Shown: positions 1 to 7,360 of the stretch, piece by piece
Layout of the letters: each line of letters opens with the position of its first letter
Position numbering within the stretch: position 1 is the first letter of the stretch
Assembly: GCA_903872065.1 (NCBI GenBank)
Contig: CAIQJJ010000758.1
Coordinates: 1-32,515, forward strand
Source: an uncultured Anaerolineales bacterium
Lineage (GTDB): Bacteria; Chloroflexota; Anaerolineae; Anaerolineales; UBA4823
Direction: 5' to 3'
Length of the DNA stretch: 32,515 nt
Made by a program: the position numbers and the translations under genes
Notes under the pieces: generated by a model
Seen by the model: the letters and a program-made list of their open reading frames with translations, nothing else
Database searches by the model: none
Told to the model about the DNA's origin: nothing

Positions 1-3000
1 ACGCGAACATCAATTATACGCTCTTTCAAAACCTTTTTAAAACGGGCGATCAGCGCCGGAAAACGCTCGGCTGGCACAGCAAGAACTGTTGGCGAACTAT
101 CGCTCTTAGCGGGCTCTGGCATTTTCAGGTTGGCGGCAGTGACGTTGATGAGAGAATGTCCTTGATATTGCAACAAACGCGACAGCATAAACGCATCCAC
201 TGGCTCTAACATCAACAGCACTTCGTAACCATAAGAATTCACTACGTCAAGCTGAGGACTATAAAGCAGCGAACGCAGATCACTGCGCTCATCATCGCTC
301 AAGATATAATAAATGGCTTGCTGTTCAGGCTTCATACGGGCTACATACTCATCCAATGAAACCCAGGCTTCTGGATGGGTTGTGGTATGAAAACGCAGTA
401 ATGCCGGCAAAGTCTCATGTTCCATCTGGTCAGCGGTCAAACTCTCTTTGATATAGCGACCGAATTCCTTCCAAAACCGCTCGTAAGCTTCTTTATCGTC
501 AGCCGCCAGCGTTTCGAGGATGTGGATCACTTGTGCAGTAACGTACTTCTTTAGAGCAGGCATCATCGAACTGGCTTGCGCGGCCTCAGGCGTGATATGG
601 GGAGATAAATTATCCGAATCCACTACCCCTTGCACAAAGCGAAAATAATCGGGAAGTAAATCTTTGCAATAATCTTGAATCAATACTTTACGAGCATACA
701 ATCGCAGGCCATCATCTTTGCGCAAAGAGAATAGACCGCGATCAAAACGAGATGGAATGTATAGCAAGGTATAAGCATGCACAGAGGTGGTCTCAACACT
801 ATGCCTATAGGCTAAGGGAGGTTCAAAATCGAGGGTAAACTGCCGGTAAAAAGCAGCGTAATTCTTTCTTTCTATTTCCTGCAGCGGCTGACGCCAGAAC
901 ACGGTGGAAAGATTAGCCTGAACTTCGGGATCGCCGACATAAATGGGATAAGGGATAAAGTTTGAATGTTTGCGAATGATCTCTACCAGGCGCTGTTGCT
1001 GCAAGAATTCGGCGGCATCGGCCTTAAGTTTAATGATGACTGTTGTTCCCCGATTTGCTTTCTCTGCCATTGCAACTGTAAATGTATCTTCTCCCTGGCT
1101 AAACCAGGCAGCCGCCTCAGCCGTTGGCCAATATGGGCGCGAGATCACACGCACCCAATCGGCAACCATAAACGTCGAAAAGAATCCTACGCCAAATTGG
1201 CCAATGACATCGAAAATATGTTTCCCGCCGGTTTTTGCAGTTTCTAAAAAGGAGCGTGCGCCGGCATGAAGCGTTGACAGATTTTCTTTTAATTCTTGCA
1301 CGCTCATTCCTACCCCCTGGTCAGTAATTGTCAAAATGTTTTCTGATGGGTTCGCCGTAATACGAATAAAGAGCGGCGCTCCTGGCTGCAACACGTCCCG
1401 ATTGTTCAGAAGTTCAACTTCCATACGCGTGAGGGCAGCCGAGGCATTGGCGATTAACTCACGCAAGAAGACTTCGCGGTCAGTATATTGGGCGCGGCTA
1501 AGAAGCTCCAACAATTGGCGTATTTCTACCTTAAAAGGCGTTGATTGGATCGGAGCACTGGGGGACTTAGGAGTGGAGAGGGACTCTTCTCCTGAAGCGA
1601 TGACTAAGGGGCGCGTGCTCCGCAATTGATTCCGGAGATCATAAAAGCGTTTAAGCGCCTCAATCCCTTTTGAAAGGTCTGCGGTTCGCTTGCGATAACT
1701 GGCGCGCGCCAGAGCAGAGCGGATGTTTTCGATTTGCTGCTCAATTTCGCGCATCGCCTGCTGTTGACGAACACCGCGGCGCAAGTCATTTTCGCGCGCT
1801 TGTAGAAAACTAAAATAATACTGGCTGTGCAAATCGTAAACGCGCTCATTTTCCTCGGGTAGAGCAGCCAATTTTTCGCTGGCATAGTGCTTGAGCAAGG
1901 GTTGAAGTGAAAAACCATGTGAGGCGTCGCCCTTGAGCAGCGAAAAATCCATAAACATTGATAGCAAAGGCAAAGAAGCGCCGGCGACTGCCTGAGCAGC
2001 CTCAAGAGTAAAGCCATCCTGGAAAACTGCCAGGCGGCGAAAAATCGCTTTATCCATGTCTGAGAGACGCTTCCAATTTTGATCGAACACGGCGCGAATG
2101 CTGCGATGACGTTCAGGCATATCCAGCATCGGGGACTGCAAAATATTAATGTCCCGCTGTAAATCTTTAGCAATTTGTTCGCAGGAGAATTCGCGCAAAC
2201 GAGCGGCGGCAAGTTCAATAGCCAGTGGCAAGCCATCTACCAATTTGCAGATTTGGATAATATGAGGGAATTCTTTTTCGGTCGCGACAAAAGCTGTATT
2301 GCTGCGGGTGGCGCGGCTCAGAAAAAGCTGCACTGCAGGATACTCAGCAACATTGGCTTGCTGTAAATCAACAGGATACCCTAAACCTTTCAACTCCAGT
2401 TGGGTCGCGGCCTGGTAGTTAAGCCGCTGCCGACTGGTGATGATTACTTTCACCGATGGCGCCTGCTGAAGAATTTCGAAGATCAAGCCAATTTGATTAA
2501 GCATATCCTCAATCCCATCAATCACCAAAAGGGCGCTCAATGGCATCAGAAATCGAATAAGCTGTTTTTTGGGTTCGGCGTCACCCCGAAACGATAGGCC
2601 AAAAGCCAGGGCAATACTCGGCACTACCAAATCAGGAGAACCGAGTGTGTCCAGAGAAATAAAGCGGATTCCATCGGAAAAGAGATCGCCATGCGCTTCA
2701 GCAGCTTGCAAAGCCAGACGGGTTTTTCCGATTCCTCCTATCCCTACAATAGTGATTAAACGCACGGATGGGGTAGTCAAAGCCTGGTGCAGCCAGTCCA
2801 ATTCTGCCTGGCGACCCACAAAAGATGTGAACTGGGTAGGCAAATTTACCCGTTTGAGAGACCCCGTCACTGGCCTGGTTACTGAAAGAGTGTCCCCATT
2901 TTTGATCTTTTCATAAAAGCTAACCGTTTCAGGGGAAGGTTCGACGCCAAATTCATTGAGCAGAATCCGGCGACAAGTCTGGTATTGTTCTAATGCAGCC

Positions 3001-3674
3001 GCGCGCCGCCCACTAACCGATAAGATGCGCATCAAGCGGCGATGTGCGCTTTCATCCAAAGGATCGAGGCTCACCAAACGCCGCGCGTATTTATGCGCCA
3101 GTTCAAAATCACCAACATTTTGGAAATAATCGCTGAGCGTCTGCAAACCAGAGAGCAGATAACGAAAATATTGCTCCCGTTGAAAAACAATCCACTCTTG
3201 AAAATCAGCACAATCGGGCAAAAAGAGGCCAGAGAGAAAGTCGCCGCGATAGAGATCCACCGCGGCCTGTAAATGCTGTGCGCAAGATAGACAGGTTTCA
3301 ATATTTTTATGGGTGTGCGCCAAAGTGTAACGAATATGGTTATTGAAAGCTTCGGTATCCAGCCAATACGACTGACTCAGATTAAAACGTACAGTCGTAT
3401 CATCTACCAATAAATAGGGGGTAGACGAATCGCGATCGCCGATTGCGCGACGCACACCCAAAAGCGCCTGACGCAAGTTTGTCCGTGCAACCCCTTCTGG
3501 TCGTTCGGGCCAGAATAACTCAGCCATTGCCTCGCGCGTATGGGGATGATCCGATTCGACAACCACATAGGTCAGCAAAGCGCGTTCTTTTTCAGTACGC
3601 AGCGATGCTGTGATGTTGGTATCGTCTAAATTGACCTGAAAAGGTCCTAATAAATACAGTCCAAGAGAAGGCAC
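1..3674 (-). CDS. SARP/BTAD - NB-ARC (STAND) regulator fused in frame to Hsp90 (HtpG); 3' end beyond window
   Basis: One stop-free minus frame covers 1224 codons and leaves the window at the left edge. In order: a SARP winged helix (about residues 5-95, with TEKERALLTY and ARTNLRQAL), BTAD helices (about 100-245), NB-ARC from FVGRQAEL (about 285), Walker A GIGGIGKT at 311-318, a Walker B-like LLVIDG near 383, GLPLAIELAAARL near 478, and an ARC/helical part to about 690. After a Ser/Pro linker, Hsp90 begins near 710: ELIANAS with Glu739 and Asn743, DQGVGM with Asp785, IGQFGVGFFS, then the middle domain. The dimerisation domain would lie off-window. Start: GTG at 3674 has AGGA about 7 nt upstream; GTG at 3680 is possible; an in-frame TGA sits at 3690-3692. 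There is no in-frame ATG or GTG in the linker, so a separate htpG gene is unlikely. Predicted cytosolic; role inferred as an ATP-dependent signal-sensing transcription regulator. Confidence 0.88.
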   Translation of the reverse strand, partial: MPSLGLYLLGPFQVNLDDTNITASLRTEKERALLTYVVVESDHPHTREAMAELFWPERPEGVARTNLRQALLGVRRAIGDRDSSTPYLLVDDTTVRFNLSQSYWLDTEAFNNHIRYTLAHTHKNIETCLSCAQHLQAAVDLYRGDFLSGLFLPDCADFQEWIVFQREQYFRYLLSGLQTLSDYFQNVGDFELAHKYARRLVSLDPLDESAHRRLMRILSVSGRRAAALEQYQTCRRILLNEFGVEPSPETVSFYEKIKNGDTLSVTRPVTGSLKRVNLPTQFTSFVGRQAELDWLHQALTTPSVRLITIVGIGGIGKTRLALQAAEAHGDLFSDGIRFISLDTLGSPDLVVPSIALAFGLSFRGDAEPKKQLIRFLMPLSALLVIDGIEDMLNQIGLIFEILQQAPSVKVIITSRQRLNYQAATQLELKGLGYPVDLQQANVAEYPAVQLFLSRATRSNTAFVATEKEFPHIIQICKLVDGLPLAIELAAARLREFSCEQIAKDLQRDINILQSPMLDMPERHRSIRAVFDQNWKRLSDMDKAIFRRLAVFQDGFTLEAAQAVAGASLPLLSMFMDFSLLKGDASHGFSLQPLLKHYASEKLAALPEENERVYDLHSQYYFSFLQARENDLRRGVRQQQAMREIEQQIENIRSALARASYRKRTADLSKGIEALKRFYDLRNQLRSTRPLVIASGEESLSTPKSPSAPIQSTPFKVEIRQLLELLSRAQYTDREVFLRELIANASAALTRMEVELLNNRDVLQPGAPLFIRITANPSENILTITDQGVGMSVQELKENLSTLHAGARSFLETAKTGGKHIFDVIGQFGVGFFSTFMVADWVRVISRPYWPTAEAAAWFSQGEDTFTVAMAEKANRGTTVIIKLKADAAEFLQQQRLVEIIRKHSNFIPYPIYVGDPEVQANLSTVFWRQPLQEIERKNYAAFYRQFTLDFEPPLAYRHSVETTSVHAYTLLYIPSRFDRGLFSLRKDDGLRLYARKVLIQDYCKDLLPDYFRFVQGVVDSDNLSPHITPEAAQASSMMPALKKYVTAQVIHILETLAADDKEAYERFWKEFGRYIKESLTADQMEHETLPALLRFHTTTHPEAWVSLDEYVARMKPEQQAIYYILSDDERSDLRSLLYSPQLDVVNSYGYEVLLMLEPVDAFMLSRLLQYQGHSLINVTAANLKMPEPAKSDSSPTVLAVPAERFPALIARFKKVLKERIIDVR

Positions 3675-3715
3675 TATCACTTCCTGGTGTCAACAAAAAG
3701 TTAAAGTGGATCAAT

Positions 3716-3743
3716 TTCATAAATGTGAACAAATGATAGGCAA
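3716..3743 (-). promoter_or_regulatory. candidate promoter of the SARP-Hsp90 gene
   Basis: On the minus strand TTGCCT (3743-3738) and TATGAA (3721-3716) are separated by 16 bp, about 40 bp upstream of the GTG start. Both boxes are imperfect, so this is only a plausible sigma-70-type promoter. Confidence 0.3.
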
Positions 3744-3745
3744 AA

Positions 3746-3785
3746 TCACGGAAAAATCACGCGTGTATCACACGCATTTCACGCC
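3746..3785 (+). promoter_or_regulatory. four 11-bp-spaced direct repeats, candidate SARP operator
   Basis: TCACG, TCACG, TCACA and TCACG start at 3746, 3757, 3768 and 3779, an exact 11-bp period. Seen as heptamers they read TCACGGA, TCACGCG, TCACACG and TCACGCC. SARP regulators (ActII-ORF4, DnrI, AfsR) are known to bind heptameric direct repeats spaced 11 bp, with the last repeat about 8 bp from the -10 box. Here a GATAAT box begins 7 bp after the last heptamer. An 8-bp inverted repeat (3734-3741 with 3783-3790) and a 6-bp one (3761-3766 with 3770-3775) overlap the array. The site lies between the SARP-fusion gene and the divergent genes. Confidence 0.62.
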
Positions 3786-3792
3786 TATCAAT

Positions 3793-3798
3793 GATAAT
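3793..3798 (+). promoter_or_regulatory. candidate -10 box downstream of the direct repeats
   Basis: GATAAT at 3793-3798 has no good -35 hexamer; the position is occupied by the TCAC repeats, as at activator-dependent SARP promoters. It would drive the small gene at 3834/3843 and perhaps genes beyond it. Confidence 0.4.
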
Positions 3799-3833
3799 CA
3801 TAACGACAAACTAACTTTTTTGCAAGTCTTCGC

Positions 3834-4064
3834 GTGAATCCTATGTCAATTAACCAAAACAGCTACCAATCATATTTACTCAGAATGTGGAAAGAGAGCG
3901 CCAATGGGGAGTGGCGGGCCGTTTTGTTGAGCATCCCTACTCAAGAGCGCCGACATTTTTCCAATCTGCAATCTCTGTTTGAGTTTTTAGGCAACCAAGA
4001 GGACTACACACTTTCTATCCACCAAAACGAACCGGCAATGACAAGTGCATTGCCGGTGGAATGA
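3834..4064 (+). CDS. small conserved-looking protein, function unknown
   Basis: This 76-residue ORF starts at GTG 3834; ATG at 3843 (73 residues) is an equally good choice because neither has a clear Shine-Dalgarno sequence. It contains YLLRMWKE, GEWRAVLLSIPTQERRHF and LFEFL. From memory, short Chloroflexota proteins with a similar pattern (YLLRLW, WRA, ER-F, LFAFL) are common, but no function is known to me. It has no signal peptide or membrane segment and is probably cytosolic. It is divergent from the SARP-Hsp90 gene and directly behind the repeat array, so it is the most likely direct target of that regulator. Its last codons form a strong inverted repeat. Confidence 0.6.
   Translation: MNPMSINQNSYQSYLLRMWKESANGEWRAVLLSIPTQERRHFSNLQSLFEFLGNQEDYTLSIHQNEPAMTSALPVE
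4031..4057 (+). terminator. 10-bp perfect hairpin over the end of the small gene
   Basis: ACCGGCAATG at 4031-4040 and its exact complement at 4048-4057 enclose a 7-nt loop, just before the stop codon at 4062-4064. The downstream stretch is only moderately T-rich (TTTCTTT), so termination may be partial. It would separate the small gene from the glycan genes. Confidence 0.45.
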
Positions 4065-4157
4065 TTTCTTTGGCAATAACAATGCCTGATGAAGTTTTCT
4101 ATTTTATAAAAATATCGGTTTTATCTATCGTTATTAGCACAACACGGAGCAATCAAC
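4065..4157 (+). promoter_or_regulatory. AT-rich gap with possible promoter for the glycosyl-1-phosphate transferase
   Basis: This AT-rich gap holds TATAAA at 4105-4110 but no convincing -35 at the right distance. An SD-like CGGAG lies about 7 nt before the ATG at 4158. A promoter here is plausible but weakly supported. Confidence 0.25.
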
Positions 4158-5669
4158 ATGGCTGAGTATATAACCAATTTTGAGAACCCACTGGAAACCC
4201 CCCTGATGATGAAAATACACAGGGCTACTAGCAGTTTATCGCGCGAGGCGCAGTGGCGCGTTTTTCGGATCTTCCTGGTGATGAATGATCTCCTGATGAT
4301 GGGGTTGGCTTTTCTGGCAGCGTATCATCTGCGGTTCAACGCTTCAATTAGTATTTTTAATGAGACTGTAAGCCAGGATATTGCTTTTTATCGTATGCTG
4401 GTCTTTTTCTTGCTGCCGCTCTGGCTTGTGCTGTTCGGTATTATGGGGCTGTACCAAAAACGGTTCTTGCTGGGCGGAATTGAGGAATATTCACGTGTCT
4501 TTCGATCAGTGACAATCGGTATTTTGGGCATCATCGTTCTAAGCTTTCTGGATAGTCGTTTTGTCGTTGCACGTGGATGGTTAATTCTATGCTGGCCGAT
4601 CTCTTTCCTGGCAGTGGCGATTGGGCGTTTTTCGCTGCGGCGCGTCGTGTACTCTCTGCGTCAGCATGGTTACTTCCTCACTCCAGCAGTCATCATTGGC
4701 GGCAACCAGGAAGGGCGTTGGTTGGCTGAACAATTAGCCAGTTGGAAAACCTCAGGTCTGCTGCTGCTAGGTTTTGTGGATGAAAAAGTTGCTCCAGGCA
4801 CACGCTTGTATGGCAAACTGCTTTCACTTGGTTCAGTGGATCAATTGGATGAAATTATCGAGCGCTATGATATTGGTGAGCTAATCCTGGCGACAAGTGC
4901 AATCTCCTCACGCAACAAACAGCTTGAAATCTTTAAGCGCTACGGCGTTTCCAGCAAGGTTAATGTGCGCATGTCATCGGGATTGTATGAAATCATTACC
5001 ACCGGCCTGACGGTCAGTGAATTTGCGTATGTTCCTTTTGTGACGATCAACAAAGCCCGCCTGACTGAGATAGATGAGGCGATGAAGTTTTTGCTGGATT
5101 ACGCGATTACTATCCCCTTGTTGGCGCTTTTCATGCCGTTTTTCCTGGCAATCGCTATCATGATCCGAATGGACTCTTCTGGGCCAGTCATCTACCGGCG
5201 GCGCGTTATGGGCATGAATGGAAAGAGTTTCGATGCGTTCAAGTTCCGCACGATGTATACAAACGGGAACGAGATTCTGGATAAGCATCCTGCACTGAAA
5301 CTTGAATTGGCCCAAAACCATAAACTGAAGCACGATCCCCGGATCACGAAGATCGGCGCTTTCTTACGCAAATACAGTCTGGATGAGCTGCCTCAGTTGT
5401 TCAACGTCCTGCGGCGTGAGATGTCTCTGGTTGGGCCACGTATGATCACTCAGGAAGAGGTCTCGATGTATAATCAGTGGGATATCAATCTCCTGACTGT
5501 ACGCCCCGGCATCAGCGGTCTCTGGCAGGTTAGCGGTCGTTCCGACATTTCATACGAGGAGCGGGTTCAAATGGATATGTACTACGTCCGGAACTGGAGC
5601 ATCTGGCTGGATCTGCAAATTGCCATGCAAACGCCGTGGGCGATTATTAAAGGCAAAGGCGCTTATTAG
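4158..5669 (+). CDS. polyprenyl-phosphate sugar-1-phosphate transferase (initiating, WcaJ/WbaP/EpsE type)
   Basis: Predicted to move a sugar-1-phosphate from a nucleotide sugar onto undecaprenyl phosphate at the inner face of the membrane, the first step of repeat-unit assembly. The 503-residue length fits the family. The N-terminal third has about four or five membrane segments, followed by a Rossmann-like domain (IIGGNQEGRWLAEQL, about residues 178-192), another hydrophobic segment near 315-335, and the catalytic bacterial sugar transferase domain: KFRTM near 361, DPRITKIGAFLRKYSLDELPQ near 393-411, LVGPRM, RPGISGLWQVSGR and the YVRNWS region. An SD-like sequence precedes the ATG. The sugar specificity cannot be read. 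It is the first enzyme of the glycan locus. Confidence 0.93.
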   Translation: MAEYITNFENPLETPLMMKIHRATSSLSREAQWRVFRIFLVMNDLLMMGLAFLAAYHLRFNASISIFNETVSQDIAFYRMLVFFLLPLWLVLFGIMGLYQKRFLLGGIEEYSRVFRSVTIGILGIIVLSFLDSRFVVARGWLILCWPISFLAVAIGRFSLRRVVYSLRQHGYFLTPAVIIGGNQEGRWLAEQLASWKTSGLLLLGFVDEKVAPGTRLYGKLLSLGSVDQLDEIIERYDIGELILATSAISSRNKQLEIFKRYGVSSKVNVRMSSGLYEIITTGLTVSEFAYVPFVTINKARLTEIDEAMKFLLDYAITIPLLALFMPFFLAIAIMIRMDSSGPVIYRRRVMGMNGKSFDAFKFRTMYTNGNEILDKHPALKLELAQNHKLKHDPRITKIGAFLRKYSLDELPQLFNVLRREMSLVGPRMITQEEVSMYNQWDINLLTVRPGISGLWQVSGRSDISYEERVQMDMYYVRNWSIWLDLQIAMQTPWAIIKGKGAY

Positions 5670-5677
5670 CAAGCTCT

Positions 5678-5686
5678 TGGTATAAT
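5678..5686 (+). promoter_or_regulatory. extended -10 promoter upstream of hddA
   Basis: TGGTATAAT is a perfect extended -10 element (TGnTATAAT). No good -35 is seen. Transcription would begin near 5693, just before the palindrome at 5704-5733, and read hddA and gmhA. Confidence 0.5.
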
Positions 5687-5703
5687 ATACGAAATTTGGT
5701 TAT

Positions 5704-5733
5704 AGGTAATAACAGTGTGAACTGTTATTACCT
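5704..5733 (+). promoter_or_regulatory. 12-bp perfect inverted repeat: leader hairpin, operator or terminator
   Basis: AGGTAATAACAG (5704-5715) and its exact complement (5722-5733) flank a 6-nt loop, followed by TTATTG. It lies 35 bp after the glycosyl-1-phosphate transferase stop and downstream of the extended -10, ahead of the GGAGG of hddA. It could end the upstream transcript, fold in the hddA leader, or be a dimeric-repressor site. The stem is AT-rich and the U-tract short, so terminator strength is uncertain. Confidence 0.55.
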
Positions 5734-5759
5734 TTATTGATCTAGTGATTGGAGGCAAT

Positions 5760-6737
5760 GTGATCATTGTCCAAACCCCTTTACGCGTCAGTTTTTTTGG
5801 CGGAGGAACTGATTTTCCATCCTATTACCTGGCTGAAGGCGGCGCTGTCCTGAGTTCGGCGATTGACAAATATATTTTTGTCACCATCAAGAAGCGGTTT
5901 GATAAGAAGCTGCGTGTGGGTTACACCAAAACTGAAATGGTAGACAGTATTGATGAAATTCAGCACAGCCTGATCCGCGAATCAATGCGTAAAACCGGCT
6001 TTCGCCAGGGGATTGAAGTAACCACCATGGGCGATATCCCTTCCGAAGGTTCAGGGCTGGGATCATCGAGCACTGTCACAGTCGGCGCGCTTCATGCAAT
6101 GTACACTTACCTCGGCGAAAATGTGTTGGCCGAGAGACTGGCGCAAGAAGCCTGTGAAATTGAGATTGGGGTCTTAAAAGAGCCGATTGGAAAACAAGAT
6201 CAGTATATCGCCGCGTATGGCGGACTGCGCTTTTTTGAATTTCATACAGACGGACGGGTTACGTCGGAAAAGATCAAGATGGACGACGAGAAACGCCGTC
6301 TCTTGAATCACAATTTTATGTTGTTTTTTACAGGGATCAGCCGTAAAGCCAATAATATTCTGGAAGAACAGCAAAAAAATATTGTGGACCGATCCAGTAT
6401 CCTCCGACAAATTAAAACATTAGCCTTCACGGCGCGTCAAGAGTTAGAAGCAGGGAATATTGACGCGCTGGGTGAACTGCTGCATGAGGGCTGGTTGCTT
6501 AAGAAGCAAATGGCAGGCAAGATCAGCAATGGGGACATTGATGAGATGTATCACGCTGCACGCATGGCAGGAGCGTTGGGCGGAAAGATTACTGGCGCTG
6601 GCGGCGGCGGCTTTTTATTGTTATACTGTCCGCATGAAAAACAAAATGCTGTACGCGCCGCGTTGGGCAATCTGCAAGAACTCCCCTTCCAATTGGAACG
6701 TGATGGGAGCAAGGTGATCTTTAACTATCGGCGTTAA
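5760..6737 (+). CDS. hddA: D-glycero-D-manno-heptose 7-phosphate kinase (GHMP family)
   Basis: GHMP kinase predicted to phosphorylate D-glycero-D-manno-heptose 7-phosphate at C1, giving the 1,7-bisphosphate for GDP-heptose synthesis in the cytosol. The protein opens with [18 protein letters not shown], typical of HddA. It has the phosphate-binding [11 protein letters not shown] (residues 94-104), [15 protein letters not shown], and the C-terminal [11 protein letters not shown] (274-284). GTG at 5760 is preferred (325 residues) because GGAGG lies at 5751-5755 and homologues begin at this point; a GTG at 5745 would add five residues and would include the SD. gmhA follows 47 bp downstream and probably shares the transcript. 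GHMP kinases vary in sugar preference, but the heptose neighbours support this call. Confidence 0.88.
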   Translation: MIIVQTPLRVSFFGGGTDFPSYYLAEGGAVLSSAIDKYIFVTIKKRFDKKLRVGYTKTEMVDSIDEIQHSLIRESMRKTGFRQGIEVTTMGDIPSEGSGLGSSSTVTVGALHAMYTYLGENVLAERLAQEACEIEIGVLKEPIGKQDQYIAAYGGLRFFEFHTDGRVTSEKIKMDDEKRRLLNHNFMLFFTGISRKANNILEEQQKNIVDRSSILRQIKTLAFTARQELEAGNIDALGELLHEGWLLKKQMAGKISNGDIDEMYHAARMAGALGGKITGAGGGGFLLLYCPHEKQNAVRAALGNLQELPFQLERDGSKVIFNYRR

Positions 6738-6784
6738 CATTTAGTGTTATCTCGATTAATGGTGTATATCGGAGGATTTTTTCA

Positions 6785-7360
6785 ATGAAGATTTCTAATT
6801 ATCTTACAACCGTTCAAGAAAGCATTCAGAAAATACCAGTTGAACTGATTGAGTCTTTGGTTGATATTTTACAAGAAGCGCGCCTTGCAGGGCGGCAGGT
6901 ATTTATCATGGGAAATGGAGGCAGCGCTTCCACAGCTTCTCATTTTGTTTGCGACCTGGCAAAAAATACGCGCAAAGCGGGCTGGCCAGACTTTAAAGTG
7001 ATCGGCCTGGCAGACAATATGGCGATTTTCTCTGCCTATGCAAATGATGAAGGGTACGAAAATGTTTTTGCCCAGCAGCTTGCCAGCCTGGTGCGCGCCG
7101 GCGATCTGGTCATCGCTATCTCAGCAAGTGGAAACTCGCCCAATGTTGTCAAGGCGCTTGAGACGGCCCAGCAGCGCCAGGCAACCGTCATCGGTTTTAC
7201 CGGTTTTACCGGCGGCAAGATGGCAAAGCTTTGCAATTTGCACATTAATATTCCAAATCATCATTATGGTCAGGTAGAAGATATTCACTTGATGCTTGAG
7301 CATATCGCCATCAGCGCGCTGCAAGATCGATTGGAAAGTGAACTTCCCCCACAATCCTAA
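6785..7360 (+). CDS. gmhA: sedoheptulose 7-phosphate isomerase
   Basis: SIS-domain isomerase predicted to turn sedoheptulose 7-phosphate into D-glycero-D-manno-heptose 7-phosphate, the first committed step of heptose synthesis. At 191 residues it has the family's usual length. Visible motifs are MGNGGSASTASHF (about residues 42-54), ISASGNSPNVVKAL (about 116-129), and EDIHLMLEHI (about 161-170), where Glu and His match the metal/catalytic residues of GmhA. GGAGG sits about 9 nt before the ATG. It lies behind hddA, and its stop overlaps the stop of convergent gmhB. Confidence 0.93.
   Translation: MKISNYLTTVQESIQKIPVELIESLVDILQEARLAGRQVFIMGNGGSASTASHFVCDLAKNTRKAGWPDFKVIGLADNMAIFSAYANDEGYENVFAQQLASLVRAGDLVIAISASGNSPNVVKALETAQQRQATVIGFTGFTGGKMAKLCNLHINIPNHHYGQVEDIHLMLEHIAISALQDRLESELPPQS

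Noticed and set aside
1540-1760. Idea that htpG is a separate gene starting near the linker
   Set aside because: No stop separates it from the upstream domains, and no in-frame ATG or GTG occurs between Met641 (1752-1754) and the Hsp90 start; only a TTG without strong SD is available.
1604-2236. Minus-strand 210-codon ORF within the fusion gene
   Set aside because: It lies in another frame of the same strand over the NB-ARC part and has no domain features.
966-3272. Plus-strand ORFs opposite the fusion gene
   Set aside because: They are antisense shadows; the minus frame encodes clear SARP, NB-ARC and Hsp90 motifs, and these ORFs show no recognisable domain or SD.
3746-3785. Repeat array as a small CRISPR
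   Set aside because: The unit is 5-7 bp with an 11-bp period and no spacers of CRISPR size; an operator explains it better.
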